64,000 bases of DNA from Pyrocephalus nanus. Lineage: Eukaryota > Chordata > Aves > Passeriformes > Tyrannidae. Below, piece by piece: positions 25,301 to 34,601 of this stretch. Position 1 is the stretch's first letter. Each line of letters starts with the position of its first letter. A model generated the notes under the pieces. That model did no database searches, was not told where the DNA came from, and saw only the letters and a list, made by a program, of their open reading frames with translations. The translations under genes and the position numbers were made by a program. The stretch spans positions 2,901,501 through 2,965,500 of the forward strand of contig CM076280.1 in the NCBI GenBank assembly GCA_038380795.1, written 5' to 3'.

Positions 25301-27280
25301 CAAGGTAATTTATTTTCTTCACAAAGACACACATCCTCCTAACCAGCCTGCCTCTTTCAGGGGGTCATCTTCCTGAAAAGGCAGTTTTGAGCTCCCTTAA
25401 GTCCTGCCATGGTCTTTCTTTTGCATGTAAAAAAAAAAAACTTGTAAAACCTTGTTTTCCTGGTTTTCCCCTCGCAGTTCCTCCACATTCACACTTCATC
25501 TGTCCCGTGCCTGAGGCTGCAGAGCCTGTCCCAGGCTGCTGGCAGTGCAAAGTAGGCAGCTGTCCAAGCTGACTGTAGGAGATCTGTCAATATTAGGACA
25601 TGTGGGAGAAATGCAGATGGAGCAGAACCTTTTCTGTAGCCAGGTCTCCAGGGCTCAAGCCACTGGCACTGAAAGAGTTGTGTCATCAACGAGCAGCTGG
25701 GATGTGACCCATCAGAGCCATTCTACAGCTCAGTCTGTTGGCTTTTTTTCCCTTTTCTGCCTGTAGCTCAAGATATTTCAAAGGGCTACAGGATCTTTCC
25801 TGTTCTCTGCTCAGTGTCAGTAACTGGTGAGGTTTTACAAGCAGCAGGTTCTGAATTGGCCCTTGTTTTTTATGTTTGCTGTATTCCTTGGCACTTTGTT
25901 CTCCTGGCAAACAAAACCACGCAGCATCAGGCTGTGGGTGCTTCCTCAGCTGCTCCCAGCTGGCCTCAGCCCTGCTGGGTTATTCTTGACTCCCCTCTCC
26001 CTCAGGAATGTGCAGGAGTTGAGCACTTCAGTGCTTCCCCAGAGTTCATGGAATCACAACAGTCCCAGACTGGTTTTAGTTTGAAGGGACCTTAAAGCTC
26101 ATCCAGTTCCAAACCCTGCCAGGGGCAGGGACACTTCCAACTAAAGCAGGTTCTCAGTTCTCTGTGTGTGTCCTGCCAGGGTCTGCAGCAGCTGTACCTG
26201 CTGCTTGCACAGATCCCGAGGGGACCATGCTTGGACATGTGTCCCAGAGCAGCTTGCAGGGACATTCCCGGGTTTGTGGGCAGCCCAGCAGGCAGGCAGT
26301 GGGTTCTGTGAGCAGCCCAGCAGGCAGGCAGTGGGTTCTGTGAGCAGGCTCTAAGCAGATGATCTTCCAGGAGGCTGGGCTGAAGAGCACGTCTGAATTG
26401 ATCCCCTTGGTCAGTCTGGGACGCACTAATGCTGTACCCTCTTAATCCTTTGCAAAGTCATCTAAAACTAATCTTAATCAGGCCCCACATGCGAAAATCC
26501 CCTCCTTAAGCCCTGTCTGAGTGCAGGGTTGTTTGCCCTTGTGTTTTCCAATGCACCCACTGCCTCCTGGGCACAGCCTTTGCTCTGTGACTGCCTGTGA
26601 GACCCCCCTTTGATCAGAGGGGTCAGAGCTGGCCCTGGTGTGTCCTGTGAGCTCCTTGCTGGGAGCAGAGACAGCCCTGCAGGACAGAGGTGGCCTAGTA
26701 ATTGAAAAAAAAAAATAAAAAGGCATATTTTTGTTTGAATTTTGAGTGTTAATTATTTTTAGTGTTTCCCACAAGCCTTTCCAGTGGGTTAACTCCTGGT
26801 TTGCAGTTTCTGAAGTCCCTGTGCCTCACTGGGGCTGTTGGCTGATCCTCTGCAGCCCCTGCCCCCAGCTCAGCACTCAGAGCAGAGAGGTCAAAGTCTG
26901 GAGACAGACTTTGTGCTCAGCTCCTTCCCCCATGGGCAAACCCTGCCAGGGGATCACGAGGAGCCATTCATGGCTGGGGAGTCCTGAAGAGATGTTTGGT
27001 TCTCACAGGCACCCCCACGTGCCCCTGGCAGGTGCCCAGTGCCAGTGCTCCCCCAGGGGAGTGTCTGGACGGGTTCCTGTGCCCTGCCCATGGGTGGCCT
27101 GGGGTTTTTGTGGTGCTGTGGCCTCTCCCCTGTATCCCCTGTGCTGCAGGGTGTGACCCTCTCTGCTTCATTTCACCTCTAGGTAAGCAAATGATCGAGA
27201 CTTACTTTGACTTCCGCCTTTACCGCCTCTGGAAGACCCGCCAGCACTCGAAACTATTGGATTACGATGACATTTTATGA
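4913..27280 (+). CDS. NSMF: NSMF (Jacob/NELF), 3' fourteen coding exons
   Basis: NMDA receptor synaptonuclear signalling and neuronal migration factor. In mammals it carries signals from synaptic or extrasynaptic NMDA receptors to the nucleus and is linked to GnRH neuron migration. Joined exons: 4913-5389, 10302-10377, 11904-11909, 12422-12490, 15917-15969, 18060-18149, 19725-19846, 20615-20698, 21742-21775, 22316-22386, 23515-23594, 25045-25147, 25229-25304, 27183-27280. With one G from the upstream exon they total 1440 nt, 479 residues plus stop, with every junction in phase and flanked by AG/GT. Recognition rests on blocks nearly identical to human NSMF as I recall it: RTWFPKENLFSF, a KRRKR nuclear-localisation cluster, NFRKHLRMVGSRRVKAQ, IIRRDDPSIIPILYDHEHAT, GGPGHLYLLKNKVATFAKVE, and the YFDFRLYRLWK C-terminus. 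The N-terminal exon with the myristoylation start lies upstream of the window. The conserved C-terminal half has no catalytic motif that I recognise. Confidence 0.97.
5390..10301 (+). other. NSMF intron 2
   Basis: A 4.9-kb intron. A CR1 tail lies at 5529-5960, only about 140 bases after the donor. The rest is unique AT-richer sequence with poly-T runs near 10008-10040. I see no exon, RNA gene or conserved coding block. A ctctctctctcttccag tract ends the intron. Confidence 0.8.
5529..5960 (-). mobile_element. CR1 LINE 3' fragment
   Basis: Starts tcacagaatcacagagta and carries agaagggacccataagg, then the same tail blocks as the copy at 3748 (ctgccctggggagcctgttc). It is 5' truncated, antisense to NSMF and intronic. 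Confidence 0.85.
10302..10377 (+). CDS. NSMF: NSMF exon (DDVPIRTWFPKENLFSF...)
   Basis: Acceptor ctcttccag, donor gtaagtg. 76 nt, entering in phase 1 and leaving in phase 2 (ends ATG CAA GC). It encodes DVPIRTWFPKENLFSFHT and TTTMQ, almost the same as the human protein. Confidence 0.97.
10378..11903 (+). other. NSMF intron 3
   Basis: 1.5 kb, no gene seen. A (GA)n run lies near 10487-10501. The last 45 bases form a long pyrimidine-rich tract (cttcctcttctctttcttttt), unusually strong, just before the 6-nt microexon. Confidence 0.8.
11904..11909 (+). CDS. NSMF: NSMF 6-nt microexon (catctc)
   Basis: Placed because the human protein reads MQAISVFRG, while the flanking exons alone give MQA-AFRG. 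Six bases between ctctag and gtaagtata supply exactly the missing Ile-Ser: GC+C, ATC, TC+G. Both splice signals match consensus, and skipping keeps the frame, so the two residues could be optional. The microexon lies just before the basic NLS segment. Confidence 0.82.
12422..12490 (+). CDS. NSMF: NSMF exon with nuclear-localisation cluster
   Basis: Acceptor tggtttcccag, donor gtaggg. 69 nt. It encodes AFRGYAERKRRKRENDSAALIQR. The ERKRRKR run is the basic core of the family's nuclear-localisation signal, and the following IQR begins an IQ-like stretch completed in the next exon. In the mammalian family this region binds importin-alpha and caldendrin competitively. Confidence 0.97.
12795..12890 (-). 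mobile_element. CR1 LINE 3' end, short
   Basis: Contains catagaatggtttgggttgg followed by aagggaccttaaacatcatc, the hallmark CR1 terminus in reverse orientation. About 95 bp remain. Confidence 0.85.
13285..13319. repeat. Poly-T tract
   Basis: A run of T broken by a single C, in NSMF intron 5. It is a length-variable homopolymer with no adjacent retroposed gene recognised. Confidence 0.9.
15917..15969 (+). CDS. NSMF: NSMF exon (NFRKHLRMVGSRRVKAQ)
   Basis: Acceptor cctttctttcag, donor gtaagtg. 53 nt, phase 2 in and phase 1 out. It completes the IQ-like motif IQRNFRKHLRMVGSRR. The encoded residues are identical to human as recalled. Confidence 0.97.
15970..18059 (+). other. NSMF intron 6
   Basis: 2.1 kb. 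The notable content is the 37-bp minisatellite at 17023-17245. No exon or RNA gene is seen. Confidence 0.8.
17023..17245. repeat. 37-bp minisatellite, five identical copies plus a partial
   Basis: Full copies start at 17060, 17097, 17134, 17171 and 17208, and read cacacccaccctggacaccc then tgcaggaggggacaggt. They look identical. A shortened copy precedes them. The period is not a multiple of three and the array is intronic, so it is not protein-coding. Identity between copies points to recent expansion or collapsed/expanded assembly. Confidence 0.95.
18060..18149 (+). CDS. NSMF: NSMF exon (TFAERRERSFSRSWSDPTP)
   Basis: Acceptor ttttatcctag, donor gtgagt. 90 nt, phase 1 on both sides. It encodes FAERRERSFSRSWSDPTP and KADSFHDSRE. 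This Arg/Ser-rich segment with SRSWSDP carries likely phosphorylation sites and is nearly identical to human. Confidence 0.97.
18150..19724 (+). other. NSMF intron 7
   Basis: 1.6 kb of unique sequence. No repeat family, exon or RNA gene is recognised. Confidence 0.75.
19725..19846 (+). CDS. NSMF: NSMF exon (HDLQDSCGTLEG...PPKIM)
   Basis: Acceptor gtcctggcag, donor gtgagg. 122 nt, phase 1 in and phase 0 out. It encodes an acidic, less conserved linker (GDFDLNWEAEKELEAMACDG) matching the human DLDWDTEKGLEAVACD segment. The 3' end KIM joins LISSKVPK. Confidence 0.93.
19847..20614 (+). other. NSMF intron 8
   Basis: 0.77 kb, nothing recognised. It ends in a ttttttttatctcttgcag acceptor. Confidence 0.75.
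20615..20698 (+). CDS. NSMF: NSMF exon (LISSKVPKAEYVPTIIRRDD)
   Basis: Acceptor ctcttgcag, donor gtaagt. 84 nt, 28 codons, phase 0. It starts the highly conserved C-terminal block. Confidence 0.97.
20699..21741 (+). other. NSMF intron 9
   Basis: 1.0 kb of unique sequence, with no gene or repeat recognised. Confidence 0.75.
21742..21775 (+). CDS. NSMF: NSMF exon (DHEHATFDDIL)
   Basis: Acceptor tggtttccag, donor gtacgt. 34 nt, phase 0 in and phase 1 out. The residues match human DHEHATFEDIL. Confidence 0.96.
21776..22315 (+). other. NSMF intron 10
   Basis: 0.54 kb. Nothing is recognised apart from a T-rich (gttttgttttgtttttgg) tract before the acceptor. Confidence 0.75.
22316..22386 (+). CDS. 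NSMF: NSMF exon (EEIEKKLNIYRKGCKIWKM)
   Basis: Acceptor ttttttgcag, donor gtgtgt. 71 nt, ending in phase 0 at CQ. Confidence 0.96.
22387..23514 (+). other. NSMF intron 11
   Basis: 1.1 kb of unique sequence, with no gene or repeat recognised. Confidence 0.75.
23515..23594 (+). CDS. NSMF: NSMF exon (GGPGHLYLLKNKVATFAKVE)
   Basis: Acceptor tctctcttgcag, donor gtgagt. 80 nt, phase 0 in and phase 2 out. The residues are identical to human across GGPGHLYLLKNKVATFAKVE. Confidence 0.97.
23595..25044 (+). other. NSMF intron 12
   Basis: 1.45 kb, nothing recognised. Confidence 0.75.
25045..25147 (+). CDS. NSMF: NSMF exon (FWKRLSRLMSKVNPEPNIIH)
   Basis: Acceptor ctgttttttccag, donor gtagga. 103 nt, phase 2 in and phase 0 out. 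It encodes FWKRLSRLMSKVNPEP and HIMGCYVLGNPNGEK. The following intron is only 81 nt. Confidence 0.97.
25229..25304 (+). CDS. NSMF: NSMF exon (LFQNLKNLMNPYRVAFESPL)
   Basis: Acceptor tcctttcag, donor gtaatt. 76 nt, phase 0 in and phase 1 out. It is separated from the previous exon by a minimal-length intron. Confidence 0.97.
26046..26140 (-). mobile_element. CR1 LINE 3' remnant
   Basis: Contains catggaatcacaacagtccc, tttgaagggaccttaaagct and catccagttccaaaccctgcc. This is a diverged CR1 terminus, antisense to NSMF. Confidence 0.75.
26280..26343. repeat. 32-bp direct duplication
   Basis: Two adjacent, seemingly identical units beginning gcagcccagcaggcaggcag, intronic. Confidence 0.85.
27183..27280 (+). 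CDS. NSMF: NSMF terminal coding exon and stop
   Basis: Acceptor tttcacctctag. 95 coding nt then TGA at 27278-27280. It encodes KQMIETYFDFRLYRLWKTRQ and HSKLLDYDDIL, matching the human C-terminus. The exon begins GTAAGC, so the acceptor is immediately followed by a donor-like sequence. Confidence 0.97.
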
Positions 27281-27638
27281 GCTGGAGAAGACTTTGCAAG
27301 AGGAAGCTCATCACCAGTGTCCAAGAAGTCATGCTTATTGCAGAGAGACTTTTTTATTGGCACGGGGAGCCCTTCACAGCCCCACGGGAGCAGCAGTGCT
27401 GAAGGCAGGGGAGGAGGAGCCCTCGGAAGCGCGTCCAAGGAAAGCCTCCTGGGTCAAGAGAGACTGGAGGGAAAGGGGGTGACCCTGGCTGGCCCCAGTC
27501 CAAGCCATGGGGTCTCAGGAGGAGCTGTGTGCAACCAGGACAGGATGGAGTTCCTGGCAGAACTGAGCTGTTTTGGGTCAGAATGGGCCAGATTTGATTC
27601 CAGGTCCTTTTAAAGACTTTTGAAGCTCAGGTTTTCTT

Positions 27639-27683
<45 letters not shown>

Positions 27684-30130
27684 CACTTACCCGTGCACTA
27701 CAATGGAGAAGTCACTGGAGCACAGAGGGAGGAGAGGGTTGTGCTGCTGGGACCTTCTGTGCTGAGGATCTCGGAGAGCAAGGACTGCTACACCTACTCC
27801 TGCAAGCTTAGAGCAAGACAACCCAGATTCCATGTGAATATATACTGGGATATAGAATTGAAATCTTCTTTTTTCGTTTTCTGTTTTGTTTAATAGAAAA
27901 TAAGTGCAATTTTTATAGCAAGGGGCGGGGGTAAAATCCCTCCCAGTATTTAATTAGTTAAAAATAACACACCATAACCAATAGATGAGGTATTTCTGGT
28001 CTGCTTGAAAATATATTCAGATTGGTAATATATCTTCTGTAGACATATTTAATCACCAGCAAACATGGTTTTAACATAACTTGGCAGACCCTGCATGTCT
28101 GCTGCATTGGTTTGGTTCCTTCCTTTCAGAGTAGCTGTGTTGCACTAACTGTACCTGCTCTCACGAATGTATAGTTCTCCTCCAATTAGCCACAACTTCA
28201 TTACTTTCTCTTTTGCTGCTTGCAAAACTATGGGACTTTAGTTTTGCTGAAATACTTTAGGTTAGGAATATGGGGCCTGGCTGGGGAAACCTCTGCCAGG
28301 CCCACTGTGGTATAAAAATGAATTAGAAATTAATAGCCATGGTAATTACCTGTTCATGCCAGTGCTTTGCTGTGTGCTGGGAGATGAGCTCCCTTCCTGA
28401 CCTGCCACGGGGAGCAGCTGTTGGGACCCCTCTGAGGGGGCTGTGCACTGAGGCATTTGGGAGAAATGCTTCTGGAGGAACAGGTTTGGAGCATGAGTTT
28501 GAATCTTCCCTGTGTTCACTTGATTGCCAGTTGTTTGTGCATAAAACACCTCTTTTCCCTTGCTAAAAGACCTATTTCTTGGTCTGAGCTCTTCCCTTCC
28601 CTTCCCTTCCCTTCCTGAGCAGGACAGAGAAAACCCCAAGCTCTGTCAGACCTGAGAACCCAGGTCTTGATATTTGATGCTACATTTTGCAATCTCTTTA
28701 CTTTTTGTTTTGGTCAGGTCGAGGGATGCTTTTTGTTTTGGGAAGGGCTTTTTTCTCACATTCTACTGTCCTCTCAGAGGATAAATAGTACTTAGAGTCT
28801 GTGTAGGTCACTGGCAATTCTGGGAGGTGACACAAATGACTTCTTTTTACAAGCAAAAGAAGTAACAGGGAAGGGTTACCTTGTTTTCCTGATTTCCTGT
28901 TATCTAAAATTAGTTGATTGTGAAGTGAAGGAAAATATGTGTATAAATCTTCTTTTAACTACTTACAAAAAGAACTATTTGTTCTGATCTTTAGAGTCCT
29001 CCTCCCCCTGTGGTTGTGATTTTGGGGAGCAGGTTCCCTGGCTAGAACTGCTGAACCCTTTATATTTATGGCAGTTTTATAGCAAAACTACTTTGAAGAC
29101 ATAATGTACATACAAGTAAGGAGAGGAATAAGTGGAGAGAGATGGTTTAAAGTTGTTGAGAAGCCACATGCTCAACCAAACAGGTGTGGGCTGTTGCCTC
29201 CCCCTGGTTGGGAGCTCCTGGGAGCTGCCCTGACCTCAGGAGCTTTGGGAGCCACATCTCATCCTGGATTCAGGTTTGCCAGACTTGCAGTGAAGGGGAG
29301 AACAGGCACCAGTCTGTAGCTTTTGGAAGAAAATGCCAGATGTAAAAAAAAAAAAAAAATAAAAACCAACCCAAAATTTATGCCAATTACTATTTAATGT
29401 TGTGGCTTCCACCAGCTCTGAGGTGAGAGGTGGGAGCCAGAGGTGCAATGGAAGCACAAGGTCAGTGGTCTGGAGAAGGAAATGGCTGTGGGAGGATTAA
29501 AATGCTGATACAAAACTGTCTCCCTTTCTAACCCTTTCACCTCCTAACTGGAGACAGACAAACTGTTCTTCCTTTCTCTTTCCCGAAGTGAAATCCCAAT
29601 TCAGTGAACTTGGTAGCATGAATGTAGCATTGTGGAACTATTGAAAATCTTATCTAACCCTCAAAGGGCCCATTTCTGTATCCACTGGAGTGATTTCTCT
29701 GTAGAATTATTGTATATTCTCACTGACCACTTGTAGAACTCGGGGTGCAAAGTAGAAGGTAGATTGTGCAGTAACTCCTGGTGGAAGATGTGTGTTGGAA
29801 TGGACTCTATGGACTGTTTTCCTGGTGCAGTTTATAGGATAATGGCAACTGATGAATGGATTTCCCTCCAAAGATCTATATTCCTCATAGTTTGTGATGT
29901 TTATGACATGAGCATATTATTTCCTTTGTAGCCTTCATTTGCCTAAAGAGAGGAATTATTCTCAGAGCTGTGACTGGAACAGAGTTGTGATGTTTGACAT
30001 CCTGTGTGGAGCAGCATCGTTGGAATTAACCTTTGGTGACAGAGGAAATCAACAGTTCTTGCCCTTTGTCACCAGCTGAGCTTTTCAAGTGGCTGCTGGG
30101 AAAGGAAGGGGTCAGCAGAGGAAAATAAAA
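27281..30130 (+). other. Probable NSMF 3' UTR and poly(A) region
   Basis: No protein gene is seen. It contains a (CA)n/(A)n tract at 27640-27681, a cttcc pentamer run near 28594-28616, and A/T-rich unique sequence. AATAAA hexamers occur at 29358-29363 and 30124-30129. Either could end the NSMF transcript, but which is used cannot be decided from sequence. Confidence 0.5.
27640..27681. repeat. (CA)n followed by a 31-base A run
   Basis: acacacacac followed by uninterrupted A, about 360 bases after the NSMF stop, probably within its 3' UTR. Internal priming by oligo-dT here would mimic a poly(A) site. Confidence 0.9.
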
Positions 30131-33100
30131 ATTGTCATTATTTAAACTTTAGAGGTAAAAATAGAGCCTGGAACTTCCTCAGTGGGACCAGCCTGTAAGG
30201 AATGCTGAGCTGTGGGTGTGCCCTCGCTGCCAGCGCCCGGCACAGCCCCAGCCAGGACATCTCCGAGGCCAAGCACCCTTTCCATGCCCCCTGTGTGCTC
30301 CTGCAGCACCTCCCTGGGGGTGCCAGGGCAGCACCCACGGGCACAGCTCCCTGTGCATCCCTGCAGTGTCTCCCCTGGGAATGCCAAGGGCAGGGCACAG
30401 CTCCCTGCAGTGCCTGCCTGGGGCAGCTGTGGCTGCTGGGCACGCAGGGCAGTTTGTCACTCCACTCCCACCAGCTCCTCCCAGCCCTCAGCACCTCAGC
30501 CTGCTCTCGGGGTGTGTCTGAAACCAGTTCTCTCACGTGCTGCCAGGAATTGCTGTGGGATTTGCTTGGTCCCATCCCTGTGCTCTGTCCCATTGTTACC
30601 CTCAGTCCCTCTACGAGGAGCTGCAGCTCCTGTGTGCTCTGGAATTGCTTTTCCCAGGGGCAGGAGAGCCCTGGGTAACCCTGGAGGGAGGCAGATGGGT
30701 GAATTGGGTGCCGGCCCTGGCTGTTCACCAGCCGAGGGTGGGGGTTTGTGCTGCCCTCGCTGTGAGGCAGAACTGGATGTGACCTCCAGCCCCGTGTGTG
30801 GGTAAATGTGTCCTGGCCTGGGCTGGCAGTGTCACCTCCAGGAGGGGAGAAGGGTGGCAGGAGGGGCACCAGGCTGGCTCACCTGCTGGGAATGGCCCTG
30901 CTGTGTCCTCTGGTGCCTGCAGGGAATGTTCACTGAGCTGTAGAGGCCTGGGGGGATTGTTTTGTCTTCTTGGATGTGGCACTTGTCCTGTACAGGGATT
31001 TTCAGAGAGTCTTTACTGTTTTCCTCTTGTTTGGCTGGGAAGGAAAGGAAAGAAGAAAATTCAGCTTACCTGAGGGACATAGAAATAGGTAGAAAACTGA
31101 GATGAAGCTTTTTTTTAATCTGTCATGCTGCAGCCAGCAGCTTCCCTTTGCAGCTGACCTCCAGGCCTGGGGTGGGAAACAGATGAACTCCCAAATAATC
31201 CCTTCCTGTGTTAAAAAAACCCCAACAATAAAACCCCAGAAAAGTCCTTGTAGCTCCAGCAAAACATCTGAGTGCAAAAGGCCCCCTGGCAGCTCATCCT
31301 GCCCGTGGGAGGACTCTGCTGGGTGCATCCCTGGGATCCCACCCAGTCCTGCCTCCGAGTGCCTCTGGAGCCACCTGAGCCACGTCCCATGGGCTGTGGA
31401 GGGCTCTGCTGATCCTCTGCACAGGGGACTCCCAGAAGGAATTTGTTCCTCCTTTCTCAGCCTGCACTCGTTGCCTGGAGCTCAGCACAGGGTTCTGGGG
31501 TTCTGGAGTGTGTGAATGTGTGTTCCTTCCCCACACACGGGCCCTGTCCCTGCTCAGGGGAGCTGCTCCCCTCCATTGCCACGAGCAGTGTGAGGCAGTG
31601 ATGTGTCCCTGGTGCCCTGGCACCGCTCCAGAGCCTGGCACCGCTCCAGAGCCTGGCACACACCCACCCCAAACAGCTGCTGCTGTTCTGGGACGTGGCT
31701 GAGCTGCTCAGCCGTCCCTGGGAGTTCCTGTTCCCAGGCTCTGCTGGCAGGGACTGCAGGGCTGCCTTGGCACCCGCACACAGCACGAGGGGGGTTACCT
31801 GAAAGGATGGAAAGGGCTGATTTTCAATAGCCAGCCTGGCAGGGTCTGGAGATGGGAGTGTGTCCTTAATCCCAGCCCCATCCTTAATCCCCCCGGAGGT
31901 GGAATGGCAGGCTTGGTGCAAGTGTAAACATCCCACCCGTCACAACCCAGTCTGAGTCATACTTGTGTATCATTAGGTGGTCGTCCAGGATAAGATTTGT
32001 TACTGTATGAGCAAAAAAGATCCTGCTGGGGGTCTTGGCAGTTGGCACCTGCTGTCAGACCCTCCATCAGGGGATGAGCTGGGCTGTGCCATCCTTTGGG
32101 GGATCGGCCCCACTGCCAACAGCAGGACAGGGATCTGCAGCTGCAGGTGGAGCTGAGCCTCTCTGTGCCCCTGGTTTTGCTGTGCCAGTCCCTGGAGCTG
32201 GTGATAGAGACAGCCCTTCCCAAGGATTCCTCCTGAGGGATGTGGAGTGGCACTATCATCTTCCACATCATCTGTAAAGAGCTGTTTGTGATCCTGTACT
32301 TTGTCCCACTGACCACAGCGGATCTGTGGCTTTCTGCATCTTCCATGGAAGTGTTTTTAAATTCTCATTGTGGAAACACAAGCCAAAGGCAACTGGAAAC
32401 TTCTGTGGGCGAGTCAGCCTGCTAATGGTATCTTAAATGGGAGCTGAATGAGTAAATGGGTGGTTTAATGGCCATGAACCTGACTGGGGTCATTGCTACT
32501 CCCAGGTGATCCTGCTGTGTAACTGGCAGAGTTAACAGTAAGATAACCTCTTACTGAGGCACTGCATGAGCTGTGAAAGAGCAGGAACCAACAGCAGCTT
32601 TGGCTCAGAAATAACTTCAGCCCAACCTACTGCCAGTCAGCGTGAGAAATGTAAAGACTGGAAGGAATAACCATTATGGACATTAAATGTAGAGAATCCG
32701 TTTGAAGAGAAACCACATTGCTGCTTTCCATAAATGTTTGGTAAATATTAAAGAACTAATACAACCTAAACATTCTTCACAGTATTGTATTGCTTTGGGA
32801 GTGTCCTTAGAAGTGACATAGGTAAGGACAGGTAAGACCCATCACAAGTTGCTCTATATTCCCAGAGTGGGGACAGTAACTCAGTTAACTGGGCATTCCA
32901 ATCTTCCTTCCCCTCCCTGGTCACTCAGGGATTTGTTGAGTTGTATTTGGGGAAGTTTCTCACCTGGGAACACTGAGCTGTGGGTGCTGTGGGGGTTGTG
33001 ACAGCTGGGAACTGGGCACTGCCACCACCACCCTGGTCTCTGGCTCAGGACCAGCTCAGATGCACCTCAGGGGCTTCAAAAGCTTCAACAGAAGGTGTGG

Positions 33101-33290
33101 GGTTATGAGATAATCTTTTTCTAGTTTATATTTTTAGTGCTGAATCTCTGCTGTAGCGAAAGAGTCACAACTACAAGGTGCTCTTAAGGTGGAGCTGGTG
33201 CAGAGCTGGGAATTCAAGGACAGGGATCTTTGCCCTGACATTGGAAATGCCCTAAAAACCTGGCAGATAAACACAGCCAAGCGAGGCCCC

Positions 33291-33390
33291 TGAGCACAGA
33301 TCCTGCTCCCTGAGCACAGATCCTGCTCCCTGAGCACTGATCCTGCTCCCTGAGCACTGATCCTGCTCCCTGAGCACAGATCCTGCTCCC
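33291..33390. repeat. 20-bp tandem array, five copies
   Basis: Units of tgagcacagatcctgctccc. Copies 3 and 4 carry cactga for cacaga. Confidence 0.95.
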
Positions 33391-34377
33391 TGTGCCCCTG
33401 TGCTAAGTGAGACCTGACTTTGCTGGCTCTTCAGGTGGGGATGGCTGAAGGAGCCGAGCGGGTTTGGTGTTCCCCACCCCAGGGAACCAGGCTGGAGTCG
33501 GACCCAAACGAGCTGAAGGGGCTGTGTTTTTTCTGCTGTGTGTTTCCTGTTGTTCTTTAATAACACTATTCCTGGAACTGGGCTGTGATACCAAGCAACA
33601 ACAACCTGAGCTGTCAGAGGGCTGGGAGTCAGTGCCCTTTGGGATCTTTCCTGCTTCCCAGCAGAGTTCAGGCATGTTTTCATTTCCAGCTCCTTTACTC
33701 AGCTGTAACTCCTCCCTTTGCTTCTGCAGAGCTGTGAGTGAGGGGCATCAGCAGCTTTCTGAAAAGAAAACAAGAGCCTGAGTATCAGGCTTTGGCCGTG
33801 GGTCTGGTGATGTGGAGAAGGGCGGGTTGTGTCCAGCAACGCCCCTGAATTCTGAGATGTTTAAGTTACTTCATCCAAATGAGAAAAAGGGTGAAGCAAC
33901 ATGATCAAAAGACTGAAAGGGAACCCCAGATCACTTAAGTGTGATTGATCAGCTGACAAACCTTGCGGAGACAGAACACTCTGCTGATCCTGCCCCTGCT
34001 CTCAGCTGTGTTCAGAGGGAGCTGACAGCATCCTGCCCCTTTCATAGACCAAACTCGAGGGCAGGGCAGTGTGGCTGAGTCCATCTGTGCTGCTCCAGCC
34101 AGGCTGAGTCCGCACTGCCCAAGTGTGTCCGAGCACTGGGGCCCCTGTCTGCCCATCCCACCTCGGTGGAAGCTGAAGGAGCTGGAAATGTTGGCCCCAA
34201 GAGAGCCCCAGGGTTAGAGAGCCCAACCTGAGACAGGCTGGTGTGGGGCCAAAACGTGAGAGTTTTGAAAACAAAGACTGTAAGCTCCGAGGTCTTGGCG
34301 GGCCCTGGAGCAGCTCCTTGGAAAAGTCAGAAGGAAGTTACCCCAGCACTCTCCTCAGCTTTCAAGGTGGTTTCTGG

Positions 34378-34398
34378 CTGCTGCTGCTGCTGCTGCTG
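34378..34398. repeat. (CTG)7 microsatellite
   Basis: Seven pure CTG units in intergenic DNA. Confidence 0.9.
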
Positions 34399-34565
34399 CC
34401 CAGACAGGAGCCTCTGCCACCTCCTCTGCCTCTGTTAAGGGGTCCCTCTGAGGCTCTGCTGCTTCGTGTGTGACAACCAGGCCTTGAGTACATCAATGTT
34501 TCTGGGGTTAAAGATGTGATTTAATAAAAACAGATGTTTCTGGGAAAGCAGTGTTTTTTCTCCTT

Positions 34566-34601
34566 TTTTGTTTGTTTGTTTGTTTGTTTGTTTGTTTGTT
34601 G
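34566..34601. repeat. (GTTT)n microsatellite
   Basis: About nine pure tetranucleotide units, intergenic. Confidence 0.9.

Larger units (their letters stand above)
25305..27182 (+). other. NSMF last intron
   Basis: 1.9 kb with a CR1 remnant at 26046-26140, a 32-bp duplication at 26280-26343 and an A-rich tract near 26704-26720. No other exon is recognised. Confidence 0.8.

Noticed and set aside
30138..30869. A 243-codon minus-strand open frame and overlapping plus-strand frames up to 197 codons.
   Set aside because: Low-complexity GC-rich sequence with no recognisable domain and overlapping frames on both strands.
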